Below are positions 34,246-42,784 of a stretch of 64,000 nucleotides of DNA, piece after piece (position 1 is the first letter of the stretch; each line of letters starts with the position of its first letter). Both the position numbers and the translations under genes were made by a program. Under the pieces are notes generated by a model. It was not told the DNA's origin. It made no database searches and saw only the letters and a list, made by a program, of their open reading frames with translations. This DNA comes from an uncultured Pseudomonadota bacterium (GTDB taxonomy: Bacteria; Pseudomonadota; Zetaproteobacteria; Mariprofundales; Mariprofundaceae): contig CAJXLC010000007.1 of the NCBI GenBank assembly GCA_913055645.1, positions 1-64,000 of the forward strand, given 5' to 3'.

Positions 34246-35466
34246 TTGAATAAAGTTATGCTTGCACGCCAACCTATTTTTGATGCTCATCAAAAGACTT
34301 ATGCTTATGAGCTGTTATACCGTGGTGAGAGCATGGATATTGATGATGATGCCATGACATCCACGGTTTTAAGCAACACACTCAATCGTTTTGGCATCGA
34401 AAAAATGACACATGGCAAAGTCAGCTTTATCAATCTTTCCAAGTCATTTCTACTCAGTGACCTACCCGACATTCTTCCACAAGATGCAACCGTTTTAGAA
34501 GTGTTAGAAGATGTGCCAGCCGATAAAGAAGTTATCGCAGCCATTCAGCACTGGAAAGAGCAGGGGTTCACGGTGGCATTGGATGACTTCATCAGCATTA
34601 CATCTGATCATATGAAGCTCTTGCCTTATGTTGATATTGTAAAAATTGATATTCTCGACTGTGTGGAGCCTTTAGATGTTGTTGTACAAGAAATCCGCAA
34701 ATTTCCTATAAAACTTTTGGCTGAAAAGGTGGAAACATACGAGGAATATGAACTTTGCAAGAAACTTGGCTTTGATTATTATCAAGGCTATTTCTTTAGC
34801 AAACCTACGGTGATCATTAATAGCCATACATTGGAAACCAGTAAGTCTCAGCTATTGCAATTATTAAGCCGTGTTTTGGAAGCTGAAAGCCCCAAGGAAC
34901 TCGAAACTGATATTGCCCATGATATCACGCTGTCATACAAGCTACTTTGTTACATCAACTCAGCATCTGTCGGCTTAAAAAAGAAAATCGACTCTATTGG
35001 TCATGCCTTAACATTGCTCGGCTTAAAGAAACTGCGCGCATGGATTTCCATGATGCTAATGGCTTCCTTATCAACAGGAAAGCCAGATGCCCTGCTCGCC
35101 CTTTCATTTACGCGTGGACGCTTCTTGGAACAACTCGCCCTAGCCAAACAAGATGACAAACATAGCAATGATTATTTCATACTGGGTATGTTTTCTTTAT
35201 TGGATGCCTTCCTTGACCAAGATATTGGGCATGCCGTTGAATCTGTAACATTACCCAAGCTTGTCTACGAAGGTTTGCTAAACAACGCTAGTAAAGCGAA
35301 CTGTCACTTACGTTTGATTCAAGCTTTGGAACAAGGTGATTGGACTCAAGTCGATACATTATGTGATACAGTCGAGGTTGATAGCGAGCAAATTATGTCA
35401 CTTTATACTGAATCCATTCAGTGGTCTGATGAGAGGCTTGCCACAATTCATTCGCTGTCAGCATGA
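34246..35466 (+). CDS. EAL-HDOD signalling protein (degenerate EAL)
   Basis: The 406-residue protein starts at TTG 34246 (AAGG eight bases upstream; an ATG four codons later is possible). The N-terminal EAL-like domain begins MLARQPIFDAHQKTYAYELLYRG, so the catalytic EAL triplet reads YELL. The later LDDFIS, VKIDI and LAEKVETYEE are kept, but several metal ligands look lost, so hydrolysis of c-di-GMP is doubtful. The C-terminal HDOD domain (about 195-400) has ITLSYKLLCYINSAS and GLKKLRAWISMMLMA. Such YuxH/CdgJ-type proteins affect motility by protein contact. It has its own sigma-54-type promoter. Confidence 0.88.
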   Translation: MNKVMLARQPIFDAHQKTYAYELLYRGESMDIDDDAMTSTVLSNTLNRFGIEKMTHGKVSFINLSKSFLLSDLPDILPQDATVLEVLEDVPADKEVIAAIQHWKEQGFTVALDDFISITSDHMKLLPYVDIVKIDILDCVEPLDVVVQEIRKFPIKLLAEKVETYEEYELCKKLGFDYYQGYFFSKPTVIINSHTLETSKSQLLQLLSRVLEAESPKELETDIAHDITLSYKLLCYINSASVGLKKKIDSIGHALTLLGLKKLRAWISMMLMASLSTGKPDALLALSFTRGRFLEQLALAKQDDKHSNDYFILGMFSLLDAFLDQDIGHAVESVTLPKLVYEGLLNNASKANCHLRLIQALEQGDWTQVDTLCDTVEVDSEQIMSLYTESIQWSDERLATIHSLSA

Positions 35467-35497
35467 CTCATATTTAGATATTGGGAGAAACGTTTTA

Positions 35498-35847
35498 ATG
35501 TCCAGTATTTTGTCCAAAATTTGTGGTTTCTTCACAAAAAACAAATCTAAAACAACAACATCATCATCCAAAGAAATGCCCAAAACAGTATCAAGCAGCG
35601 CATTCGCTTTCACCACCACCCTGGCTTGGGTGATATAGAAAGTGTGCCAAAAGAAATTCGCAAAGAAGTCTTAGCTGTTTATCTGGCTGACTTCTTGGCC
35701 ATTCATTTTGATTTTGCGGGTGGCAATAAATTATTGGTTGAGCCCCATCCCAGCTTTGCGCCTTTGCTGAAAACATGCTTAAACAAAGTTGCCCATGATA
35801 AAGCGGTTAGTAAAGAATTGTGGCGAATAAAAACCATAGAGTTTTAA
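35498..35847 (+). pseudogene. small gene broken by a frameshift between two reading frames
   Basis: An ATG at 35498 with GGGAG upstream opens a frame of about 46 codons (SSILSKICGFFTKNKSKTTT) that stops at 35638. A second frame, open from 35551 and lacking a good start, continues with QRIRFHHHPGLGDIESVPKE and the helical stretch RKEVLAVYLADFLAIHFDF to 35847. The two parts read as one ~115-residue protein if a one-base shift is corrected between about 35551 and 35600, near an AAC/ATC-repeat stretch. It may be a true mutation, a sequencing error, or programmed shifting. Family not recognised. Confidence 0.55.
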
Positions 35848-35958
35848 TCTATTTTCCCAAATGCAGTTTGAGTGAATATGCAAACATTCACGAAATCATC
35901 AATATAAAATCGCGACTCGCATTGATTCGAAGAGCTCTAGAAGGTAAAAGATATATCC

Positions 35959-36690
35959 CTATTTAAAGCTCTGTAATAGTGATGCTGTAATTAAATGCCA
36001 GCCATCAACCAATACAAAAAGAATAATCTTTAAAGGCAGTGAAATCATCACTGGCGGCAACATCATCATCCCCATACTCATAAGCACGGATGCTACAACC
36101 AAATCCAACACCACAAATGGAATATAAATCAAAAAACCAATCTCAAAAGCCGTACGCAGCTCACTAATCACAAAGGCTGGAATCAACACATACATGGGCG
36201 TTTCACTTGAGCTTTTGGGTTTTTCCAAGTGTGCCGCATTAAGAAATAACAACAAATCATCTTCACGTGTTTGCCTAAGCATAAATGATCGTAGCGGTGC
36301 CTTGGCTTTTTCAAAGGCTTGGGATTGGGATAATTCCTCCGCCAGATATGGTGTAATCGCATCAGCGTCAATTTTTTGCCATACTGGCATCATAATAAAA
36401 ATGGTCATAAATAACGCCAAACCAACAATAATCTGATTCGGCGGACTTTGCTGTGTTCCCATTGCCTGACGCAAAAAAGCAAATACGATAATAATACGTG
36501 TAAACGATGTCATCATCACCAAAATCGATGGTGCCAATGTTAATACGGTTAAAAATGCCAGTATTTTAAGCCCTGTAAACCAATCATCGGGGTTATTTCC
36601 TTGCCCCAAACTAAGTGAAAGCGTTGGAATATCGGCCGCCCATGTTACTTGTGGCAAAAGCAGTAAGACCAAAAGAAGAAGTCTAATCAT
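35959..36690 (-). CDS. fliP: flagellar export protein FliP
   Basis: The 243-residue protein has a cleavable signal peptide (LLLLVLLLLPQVTWAAD), then TLAPSILVMMTSFTRIIIVF, GTQQSPPNQIIVGLALF, and the C-terminal VLMSMGMMMLPPVMISLPLK, the FliP signatures. It forms the export channel with FliQ and FliR. It overlaps fliO by eight bases and ends the motA...fliP block; no terminator hairpin is obvious in the 111 bases before the convergent gene. Confidence 0.96.
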   Translation of the reverse strand: MIRLLLLVLLLLPQVTWAADIPTLSLSLGQGNNPDDWFTGLKILAFLTVLTLAPSILVMMTSFTRIIIVFAFLRQAMGTQQSPPNQIIVGLALFMTIFIMMPVWQKIDADAITPYLAEELSQSQAFEKAKAPLRSFMLRQTREDDLLLFLNAAHLEKPKSSSETPMYVLIPAFVISELRTAFEIGFLIYIPFVVLDLVVASVLMSMGMMMLPPVMISLPLKIILFVLVDGWHLITASLLQSFK

Positions 36691-36991
36691 CTAATGTTTG
36701 CACCTTCATTTCAGAATCTTCAATAGACTCTGCCTCAAATGATTCAATCAAATTTACACCCTCCGCAGAAGATGTTGATAAAATGTAGTGTTTATTACCA
36801 TGCTGTACTTCGATAAGGCTATGCCGCGAATCCAACGACAAGCGTTGCAGCACACGCATATTGGATGTATTACTTGATAAGGTGTGACTCTGAAATCGCT
36901 TCATGCCCCACACAAATAATGCAAACAATGCCAAAACCCCTGCCAAAGCAGCAATGGATTGTAGCAACATCATCGTTAAACTTTGCTCCAT
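36683..36991 (-). CDS. fliO: flagellar protein FliO
   Basis: The 102-residue single-span protein has its membrane segment at about 12-29 (SIAALAGVLALFALFVWG). The cytoplasmic domain has LQRLSLDSRHSLIEVQHGNKHYIL, as in FliO, which helps FliP assemble. Identity relies on the segment pattern and its place between fliN and fliP. Confidence 0.85.
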   Translation of the reverse strand: MEQSLTMMLLQSIAALAGVLALFALFVWGMKRFQSHTLSSNTSNMRVLQRLSLDSRHSLIEVQHGNKHYILSTSSAEGVNLIESFEAESIEDSEMKVQTLDD

Positions 36992-36995
36992 CAGG

Positions 36996-37307
36996 CTAAC
37001 TCAAGCTTCGAATGCGCTCACCAGAAGGTACAATATCCACAATGCGCACACCCAGTTTGCCATCCGCAGAGACCACTTCGCCACGTGCAAACACTTGCCC
37101 ATTGGCTAAAATATCAACTTCTGCATCAGCCTCTTTTTTTAAATCAACTACAGTTCCACGATTTAATCGTGCCACCGCATGCAACGGCATTTCCACGCGC
37201 CCTAATTCCACGCTAACTTCCAATGGAACATGCATAATCGCATCCAAGTTAGGGCGTGCGATATCCTGCTGCTCAACCTCGGTATTCGTGTCATTCGCAT
37301 CGCTCAT
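36996..37307 (-). CDS. fliN: flagellar motor switch protein FliN
   Basis: The 103-residue protein has the SpoA core: DAIMHVPLEVSVELGRVEMP, RLNRGTVVDLKKEADAEVDI, LANGQVFARGEVV, KLGVRIVDIV. FliN forms the C-ring base with FliM and binds the export ATPase complex. Start overlaps the fliM stop by four bases. Confidence 0.95.
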   Translation of the reverse strand: MSDANDTNTEVEQQDIARPNLDAIMHVPLEVSVELGRVEMPLHAVARLNRGTVVDLKKEADAEVDILANGQVFARGEVVSADGKLGVRIVDIVPSGERIRSLS

Positions 37308-38350
37308 GATGCACCTCCGTGTATCTTATGAATAAGTTCAGCAGCTAGCATGCCATCTTGACTACCCGCTTGTGCCTGAAACATCGGCATGTCATCAACC
37401 CACAACATACTTGGTTCAGATTCACTGACTTTTAAAGGTAAATAATCACCTGACGATAGACTTAGAAATTGCCCAACATTCATTTCGCACTGCCCCATCT
37501 CTAAACGCATGGTGATAGGGACATCATTCAAAGCGACCTGCAATCGTTGTTCCCATTCCTGATCCACAGATGTCGGTTCATCACTCATGGTTGAGCGTAA
37601 ATTGTCCAACATAGGTTCAAGAAATGTTCGTGGGTAATGCAAAGCAAACATGCCCTTCACATCCTCATTCAATTGAATTTCAAACTGCATCGAAAAGCAT
37701 GCATCATGCGCGCTTGCTACCGACAAAAACTGTGGGTCTGTATCGATTTTAAATAATACAAAATCTAGAATCGTGACTGGTTTCCATACCTTTTCTAGAT
37801 GCATTTCTAAACTCTGAGCAATACGTTCAGACAGGCTTTTTTCCACGGGAGATAAATCAATAATATCCTCTCCGTAAACTTCTCCATTACCCCCCAACAT
37901 AGCATCCACGTGTGCTACAATGAGGGATAAATCAAAACTCAACATCATCCGTCCAAAGCCCTCCGCCGAATATGCAAAAAATACCTGCGGTTCTTCCGTA
38001 TCAATGACATCACTATAAGGTACTTGGTTCATACTCTGGAAAGTTACCGTGACATCACGATTAAACGTATCCGACCACTGCTCCTTTAAAGCCTCAGCCA
38101 TACGCTCTTGCAAGTTAACAAATAACGGATAACGCGCTGGACCATCACCTCCAGCACTCTCAAATGAAAAATCCTCAATAGTTTCAGGTTGTTTTAGGGG
38201 TGGTAGCGTTGCAAAAAGGGCTTCAACAGTCTCTCCTGGTGCAACACTTGCCACCAAAGCTTCAATCTCTTCAGGCTCAAGTATGGGTTTTGCCTGTGCT
38301 TCTACACCAGCATCTGCCATATCTGCATCAGCATTCGCATCATCTGTCAT
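37304..38350 (-). CDS. fliM: flagellar motor switch protein FliM
   Basis: The 348-residue protein has a CheC-like middle domain (PLFVNLQERMAEALKEQWSD, SAEGFGRMMLSFDLSLI, IDLSPVEKSLSERIAQSLEM) and a C-terminal SpoA domain (LQVALNDVPITMRLEMGQCE, FLSLSSGDYLPL). The N-terminal CheY-binding peptide (LSQxEID-type) is not clear: the region reads LEPEEIEALVASVAP, a degenerate match. FliM sets rotation sense. Confidence 0.92.
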   Translation of the reverse strand: MTDDANADADMADAGVEAQAKPILEPEEIEALVASVAPGETVEALFATLPPLKQPETIEDFSFESAGGDGPARYPLFVNLQERMAEALKEQWSDTFNRDVTVTFQSMNQVPYSDVIDTEEPQVFFAYSAEGFGRMMLSFDLSLIVAHVDAMLGGNGEVYGEDIIDLSPVEKSLSERIAQSLEMHLEKVWKPVTILDFVLFKIDTDPQFLSVASAHDACFSMQFEIQLNEDVKGMFALHYPRTFLEPMLDNLRSTMSDEPTSVDQEWEQRLQVALNDVPITMRLEMGQCEMNVGQFLSLSSGDYLPLKVSESEPSMLWVDDMPMFQAQAGSQDGMLAAELIHKIHGGAS

Positions 38351-38862
38351 TGCGATACAAAGTCAGTAAAAAACATTTTCTTCACAGGTTTATATGGGGG
38401 GAACCCTTTGTTAATACGGAAAACCAATTCTTCCTTTAGGGCTGTCTTACCTGCTGGTGTCTTAATATCATCAAACTTTTTGCCTGATATAATCGTAATA
38501 ATTTTATCCTTCACCGTTGCCAAACCAACTGTAGAGCTTAATCTCACTTTGTCTTCTTCGGTGCGCAAAATAAGCAATATTTTAGTACGTAAAAAACGAC
38601 CGTTATCCGCCAAATTAATGGTGAGACCATCAATTTCCATTTCAATAGGTACAGCATCAGGGTCTTCAACCTCTGCTTCAGGCAGTTTGGTTTCCGCAGT
38701 TTGCGTCGGCGCTGTATCAGTAGCTTCCGTAGGCTGATTATTTTGTAACAATGTCCATGCTACAAAACCACCCACACCTAAAACCAATACCAACAATACC
38801 GTATTGATAATCGGCAATAAACCACCTGATGATTTTTTCTCTTCTTTTTCCTCATCAGCCAT
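38347..38862 (-). CDS. fliL: flagellar basal body protein FliL
   Basis: About 171 residues: short cytoplasmic Lys/Glu-rich tail, one membrane segment (LLPIINTVLLVLVLGVGGFV), a Thr/Glu/Ala linker, then the periplasmic FliL domain (NLADNGRFLRTKILLIL ... VKDKIITIISGK). It surrounds the stator units and stabilises them. ATG 38862 has AAGGAG seven bases upstream; the ATG two codons earlier has poor spacing. Confidence 0.9.
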   Translation of the reverse strand: MADEEKEEKKSSGGLLPIINTVLLVLVLGVGGFVAWTLLQNNQPTEATDTAPTQTAETKLPEAEVEDPDAVPIEMEIDGLTINLADNGRFLRTKILLILRTEEDKVRLSSTVGLATVKDKIITIISGKKFDDIKTPAGKTALKEELVFRINKGFPPYKPVKKMFFTDFVSQ

Positions 38863-38915
38863 TTGCATACTCCTTCATATTTTATCTGTTTTTTCACACA
38901 TACAGCAATGCCATA

Positions 38916-39617
38916 TTATTTGTACAAAACAATCTCAACCCGTCGATTACGACTACGCCCAAAAGGTGTTGCATCGGTCGAAACAGGGCGCGACGGTCCA
39001 TAACCTGCCAATGACAAACGCGATGAACTTACGCCTTCTTCCTCTAAGATACGCAAGACTGATGCCGCACGTGCCAATGTCAGACTCCAAGGGTCTTGAT
39101 AGCGACTATCTAGGATGTATTTAAAGTGTGTATCTGAATGTCCATTCACTTGAATTTTACCAGGTGACACTGCCAACATACTTGCAATTCTTCGCAATGC
39201 TTTGATGTTTTCAGGCTTAAGCTCTGCAGAACCCTCATCGAACATCACTGCATCATTAATCCGTAAATACAAACGATCTTTGACAATCACACCTTTCACT
39301 TTATGCTCTAAGGTACTGTTTTGTAATACAACATGACTATTTTGACGCATGGCTAACATCAATTCTCGCGGCGTAACTGCGCGCTGTAGTTCTGAAGGTG
39401 GAATTAAATTAATTTCAGTTCTTTCACCAGCATTTAACACCGATACGGCTTTTTGAAAATATGTCGAAATGTCCTGCAAACCTGTTTGATCCAACGTAGA
39501 CATCGATACCAACAAAATGAAAAACGTCAGCATCAAACTCACCAAATCTGCAAATGTTGTCATCCATGCTTCTGGGTCAGGCTTGTAAACAACAGGCCAT
39601 TTCTTTTTCCTAGCCAT
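38916..39617 (-). CDS. motB: MotB-type stator protein with canonical aspartate
   Basis: The 233-residue protein has one membrane helix with the proton-binding Asp24 in WMTTFADLVSLMLTFFILL. The OmpA-like peptidoglycan-binding domain has YLRINDAVMFDEGSAELKPE, VNGHSDTH and a C-terminal GYGPSRPV ... RSRNRRVEIVL. It anchors the stator and, with MotA, conducts ions. It directly follows a second motB-like gene (one-base gap). Confidence 0.92.
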   Translation of the reverse strand: MARKKKWPVVYKPDPEAWMTTFADLVSLMLTFFILLVSMSTLDQTGLQDISTYFQKAVSVLNAGERTEINLIPPSELQRAVTPRELMLAMRQNSHVVLQNSTLEHKVKGVIVKDRLYLRINDAVMFDEGSAELKPENIKALRRIASMLAVSPGKIQVNGHSDTHFKYILDSRYQDPWSLTLARAASVLRILEEEGVSSSRLSLAGYGPSRPVSTDATPFGRSRNRRVEIVLYK

Positions 39618-39618
39618 A

Positions 39619-40392
39619 TCAGAAACCTCTCTTCGGTGGTGCTACCGCAGCCCGATCACCACCCGATAAGCGGACACCGCTCTTATTCTCAGGGTTGGCT
39701 GTAACAGGTCTAAATTTCAAAGTTATTTCCACACGTCGACTCAAGTCTGGATGGTTAGGAATCGGATGTTTATCTCCCATACCCGCCACAATCATACGAG
39801 TATTGGCAACGCCACGCTTGGACAAAGCATGAAAAACACTCATGGCACGTGCCGCAGACAACTCCCAATTCGATGGGTATAAGGAACTGTTCATTGGCTT
39901 ATCATCCGTATGCCCTTCAATACGAATTTCAATTACTTCGGGACGAGAAAAAATAGCCGCCAACTTATCCATCAAAGGTTTACTTTCAGGTGATAAATCA
40001 ACATGACCAGATGCAAAAGCAATCCTCTCTGGAAGCCGAACACGCACTTTATCTTCACCCAATGGAATCGCATTCATACCATCAACTCCCAACGCCTTCG
40101 ACACCTCCGTCAATTCTTTGGCGGTTCGTTTGGGCGCACGAGAGCCTTCAATAATATCACGAGCAGGCATAGCTGGTCCTTTGCCTTGAGCAAGGTTTGC
40201 CCCTTTCTCCAAGGGACTGAATGTCCCAGCCAATGAACCCAATGCTGCTAATCGTTTTTCTTCCACAATCACCGCCATTGATGTTAGCAAAATAAAGAAT
40301 GCTAACATTTGCATCATCAACTCAAGAAATAAGGCTGCTCCAATATCCTTGGGAGGATCAATGGGATTCGGTTTTTTATCTCGTTTAGCCAT
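39619..40392 (-). CDS. second MotB-type protein with glutamate at the ion-binding position
   Basis: The 257-residue protein has a MotB-like anchor helix IGAALFLELMMQMLAFFILL. The position of the essential aspartate is Glu24 (FLEL against FADL in the neighbour). The C-terminal OmpA-like domain is intact: RIAFASGHVDLSPESKPL, IRIEGHTDDKPM, and GMGDKHPI ... LSRRVEITL. It sits between motA and the normal motB, four bases after motA. It could be a subunit of a mixed stator, a MotY/MotD-like helper, or a working stator with altered ion handling. Confidence 0.85.
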   Translation of the reverse strand: MAKRDKKPNPIDPPKDIGAALFLELMMQMLAFFILLTSMAVIVEEKRLAALGSLAGTFSPLEKGANLAQGKGPAMPARDIIEGSRAPKRTAKELTEVSKALGVDGMNAIPLGEDKVRVRLPERIAFASGHVDLSPESKPLMDKLAAIFSRPEVIEIRIEGHTDDKPMNSSLYPSNWELSAARAMSVFHALSKRGVANTRMIVAGMGDKHPIPNHPDLSRRVEITLKFRPVTANPENKSGVRLSGGDRAAVAPPKRGF

Positions 40393-40395
40393 GAT

Positions 40396-41154
40396 TTAAT
40401 CGAACGCGGACACACGTTCCTTGGGAGGTAAATAGCCAAGTAGCTTCTGCTCCATTACACGCGGGTTTTCACCGGCTACCAATGATTGGATACCTGTTAA
40501 AATAATTTCTAGCACCAACATCTCTTCCGTACTGCGTGTTTTTAACTTACCTGCCCATGGCAAGAATAAAATATTGGCTAACAAAGCCCCGTAAAATGTG
40601 GTTAATAATGCCACAGACATCGATGGTCCAATGGATGACGGATCCGACATATTGGATAACATCAATACCAAGCCCACCAACGTACCAATCATACCCATGG
40701 ATGGCGCGTAAGTTCCGCAAGCAGTCAACATATCTGCGCCTTCAAGATGTCGACCCGATATTTTATCCATTTCCATATATAAAATATCTTCTATTTCAGA
40801 AGGCTCCTGACCATCAATTGCCATTTGCAGACCTTTGACCATAAATTCGTTTTCGATATCACCAACTTTACTTTCCAACGCCAAAATGCCGTCTTTACGA
40901 ACCACCTGCGCCAACTCAACAAGCTCAGCAATCACATCCTTACCTGCCTGAACTTTGTACATAAATGTCTTAAGAATAATACCAATCAGTCCAATAACCT
41001 TTTGCAATGGGTAACCAACTAGAATAACCCCAATGGTTCCCCCAACCACAATCATCACAGATGGAACATCCACAAACCCCATTAACCCATCGCCAATGGC
41101 GAATCCAACCAAACCAAATGCAACTAAAATACCTATGACTGTTGCTATATCCAC
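40396..41154 (-). CDS. motA: MotA-type stator protein
   Basis: The 252-residue protein has four membrane segments. It begins DIATVIGILVAFGLVGFAIG with VMIVVGGTIGVILVGYPL, and has ACGTYAPSMGMIGTLVGLVLML and VALLTTFYGALLANILFLPW with the conserved Pro/Thr/Tyr of the ion channel. Starts at GTG 41154 five bases after AGGAGG. First gene of the motA-motB-motB-fliLMNOP operon, with a sigma-54-type promoter about 70 bases upstream. Confidence 0.95.
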   Translation of the reverse strand: MDIATVIGILVAFGLVGFAIGDGLMGFVDVPSVMIVVGGTIGVILVGYPLQKVIGLIGIILKTFMYKVQAGKDVIAELVELAQVVRKDGILALESKVGDIENEFMVKGLQMAIDGQEPSEIEDILYMEMDKISGRHLEGADMLTACGTYAPSMGMIGTLVGLVLMLSNMSDPSSIGPSMSVALLTTFYGALLANILFLPWAGKLKTRSTEEMLVLEIILTGIQSLVAGENPRVMEQKLLGYLPPKERVSAFD

Positions 41155-41236
41155 GTTTTCCTCCTGCTAGAAAAACACCTTCAAGGTCATTTCCCACATC
41201 AATATACTAATATTTTATAATCTGTATCGAATACCT

Positions 41237-41252
41237 AGCAAGAAGCATGCAA
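41237..41252 (-). promoter_or_regulatory. sigma-54-type promoter for the motA operon
   Basis: Minus-strand TTGCATGCTTCTTGCT: perfect TTGCT at -12 and 10-base spacing; the -24 element reads TTGCA instead of TGGCA. Predicted start about 41226. Confidence 0.5.
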
Positions 41253-41299
41253 CTTTTATTTTCTATATTTTCACAATACATCACTGACACCCCACAAAT

Positions 41300-41336
41300 A
41301 AAAAACACCCGCCATAAGGACGGGTGCCATTTTTAT
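41300..41336 (-). terminator. rho-independent terminator after flgE
   Basis: GCACCCGTCC-TTAT-GGCGGGTG pairs in a stem rich in G and C, followed on the minus strand by TTTTTT. T-rich sequence also flanks the other side, so it may work both ways. Confidence 0.75.
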
Positions 41337-41359
41337 TTCAAAGAAAATGCTTAGATGAC

Positions 41360-42748
41360 TTAACGTTTAATTTGCATCAACGATGAAAGCATCTGGTCGG
41401 TGGTCGTAATAGTTTTGGAATTCGCTTGATAACCACGTTGAATAACAATTAACTTCACAAATTCACCTGCCAAATCCACATTGGACTGCTCCAAACCAAA
41501 CGGTGTAATCGAACCCATACCACCATTACTTGGTTTTTCCAGAACTGGTGAACCTGAAGCAATAGTTTCCTGCTGTAAGTTATTACCTATATGAGACAGC
41601 ACCGATGGGTTCGGAAAGTTTGCCAGTGCTACCTGGAACAATCCACGCCTCTGACCATTCGTAAATGATCCAAATATTCTCCCTGTTGAATCAGTTTCGA
41701 GCTTATCAAGGAAGCCTGCCGCAAAGCCATCAGTTTTCATTTCACGTGTCGCAAATGAACCTGCCATCTGAATAGTACCATTTAAACCAGTACCTACCTG
41801 AGGAGTACCAATCGTAAGTGAGCCTTGGGCGTCTGTTGTTATAGCATCCCCAAAGTTAAAGCCCAGCGTACTAGCTACAGCGCTACCCCATGGGAAATTC
41901 GAGGCTCCTACTAAGGTTTCACTATTTAAAGCACCCGCTGTATCATAGCTAAGTGTGCCCTGGGCTCCAATAAAGGTTGTTCCAGCAGTACCTGCAGCAG
42001 TCGTCGCGCCAAATGCATCTGCAGACCCCGTTGTAATCTCGCCTCCATCAACACCCGCATACCAATTCCATTGATTTGCAGCGGTTTTAACGTAATAAGT
42101 ATTCACTGAATGCTGTTGACCAAGCGAATCAAACACATTCACTTGTGTTTTATAATTATATGTTGTCGGAGATGCTGGATCAAAGTTGCCTTGCGCACCA
42201 GAAACTGAACCTACAATCGGAGTAGCATTTGAATCCAAAGAAACGCCCACATTTATAATTGTTGTCGGGCTCGCTTGGGCTGCTAAGTTAGAAAATGTAA
42301 TATCCTTAACATTGCCAACTGCCTGCTGTGTCGCACTATCCAACCCCCAACCTTGTACAACAAAGCCTTGCCCATCGATCAAATTAGAATTTTTATCCAA
42401 AAAGAATGCGCCTGCACGCGTATACGATGTTTGACCACTGGCTGGATCTTTCAGCGCAAACATTCCTTTACCATTAATCGCCATATCGGTCGGATTCGTT
42501 GTATTTTGAATCGACCCCTGCTGTGAATCACGTGTAATTTGTCCAATACGCACGCCATTACCCACTTGATTAGCAATATTGGAACGTGTCACACCTACCG
42601 TTTGTGATAACACATCTGAAAACACCACATTTTGCGATTTAAACCCCAATGAGTTCACATTGGCAATATTATCGCCAACCACACGTACCGCTTCACCAAA
42701 CGCTGATAATCCACTGGAACCTGTAAAAAGCGCATTATAAATACCCAT
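41360..42748 (-). CDS. flgE: flagellar hook protein FlgE
   Basis: The 462-residue protein begins MGIYNALFTGSSGLSAFGEA with the motif GDNIANVNSLGFKSQNVVFS and the core MAINGKGMFALKDPASGQTS. The C-terminus is FVKLIVIQRGYQANSKTITT. The variable surface domain accounts for the middle ~250 residues. It polymerises into the hook on the FlgD cap. flgD lies 36 bases upstream and a terminator follows. Confidence 0.96.
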   Translation of the reverse strand: MGIYNALFTGSSGLSAFGEAVRVVGDNIANVNSLGFKSQNVVFSDVLSQTVGVTRSNIANQVGNGVRIGQITRDSQQGSIQNTTNPTDMAINGKGMFALKDPASGQTSYTRAGAFFLDKNSNLIDGQGFVVQGWGLDSATQQAVGNVKDITFSNLAAQASPTTIINVGVSLDSNATPIVGSVSGAQGNFDPASPTTYNYKTQVNVFDSLGQQHSVNTYYVKTAANQWNWYAGVDGGEITTGSADAFGATTAAGTAGTTFIGAQGTLSYDTAGALNSETLVGASNFPWGSAVASTLGFNFGDAITTDAQGSLTIGTPQVGTGLNGTIQMAGSFATREMKTDGFAAGFLDKLETDSTGRIFGSFTNGQRRGLFQVALANFPNPSVLSHIGNNLQQETIASGSPVLEKPSNGGMGSITPFGLEQSNVDLAGEFVKLIVIQRGYQANSKTITTTDQMLSSLMQIKR

Positions 42749-42784
42749 AACTTTCTCCTTTAACCTATGTAATTTGTTAACTAC

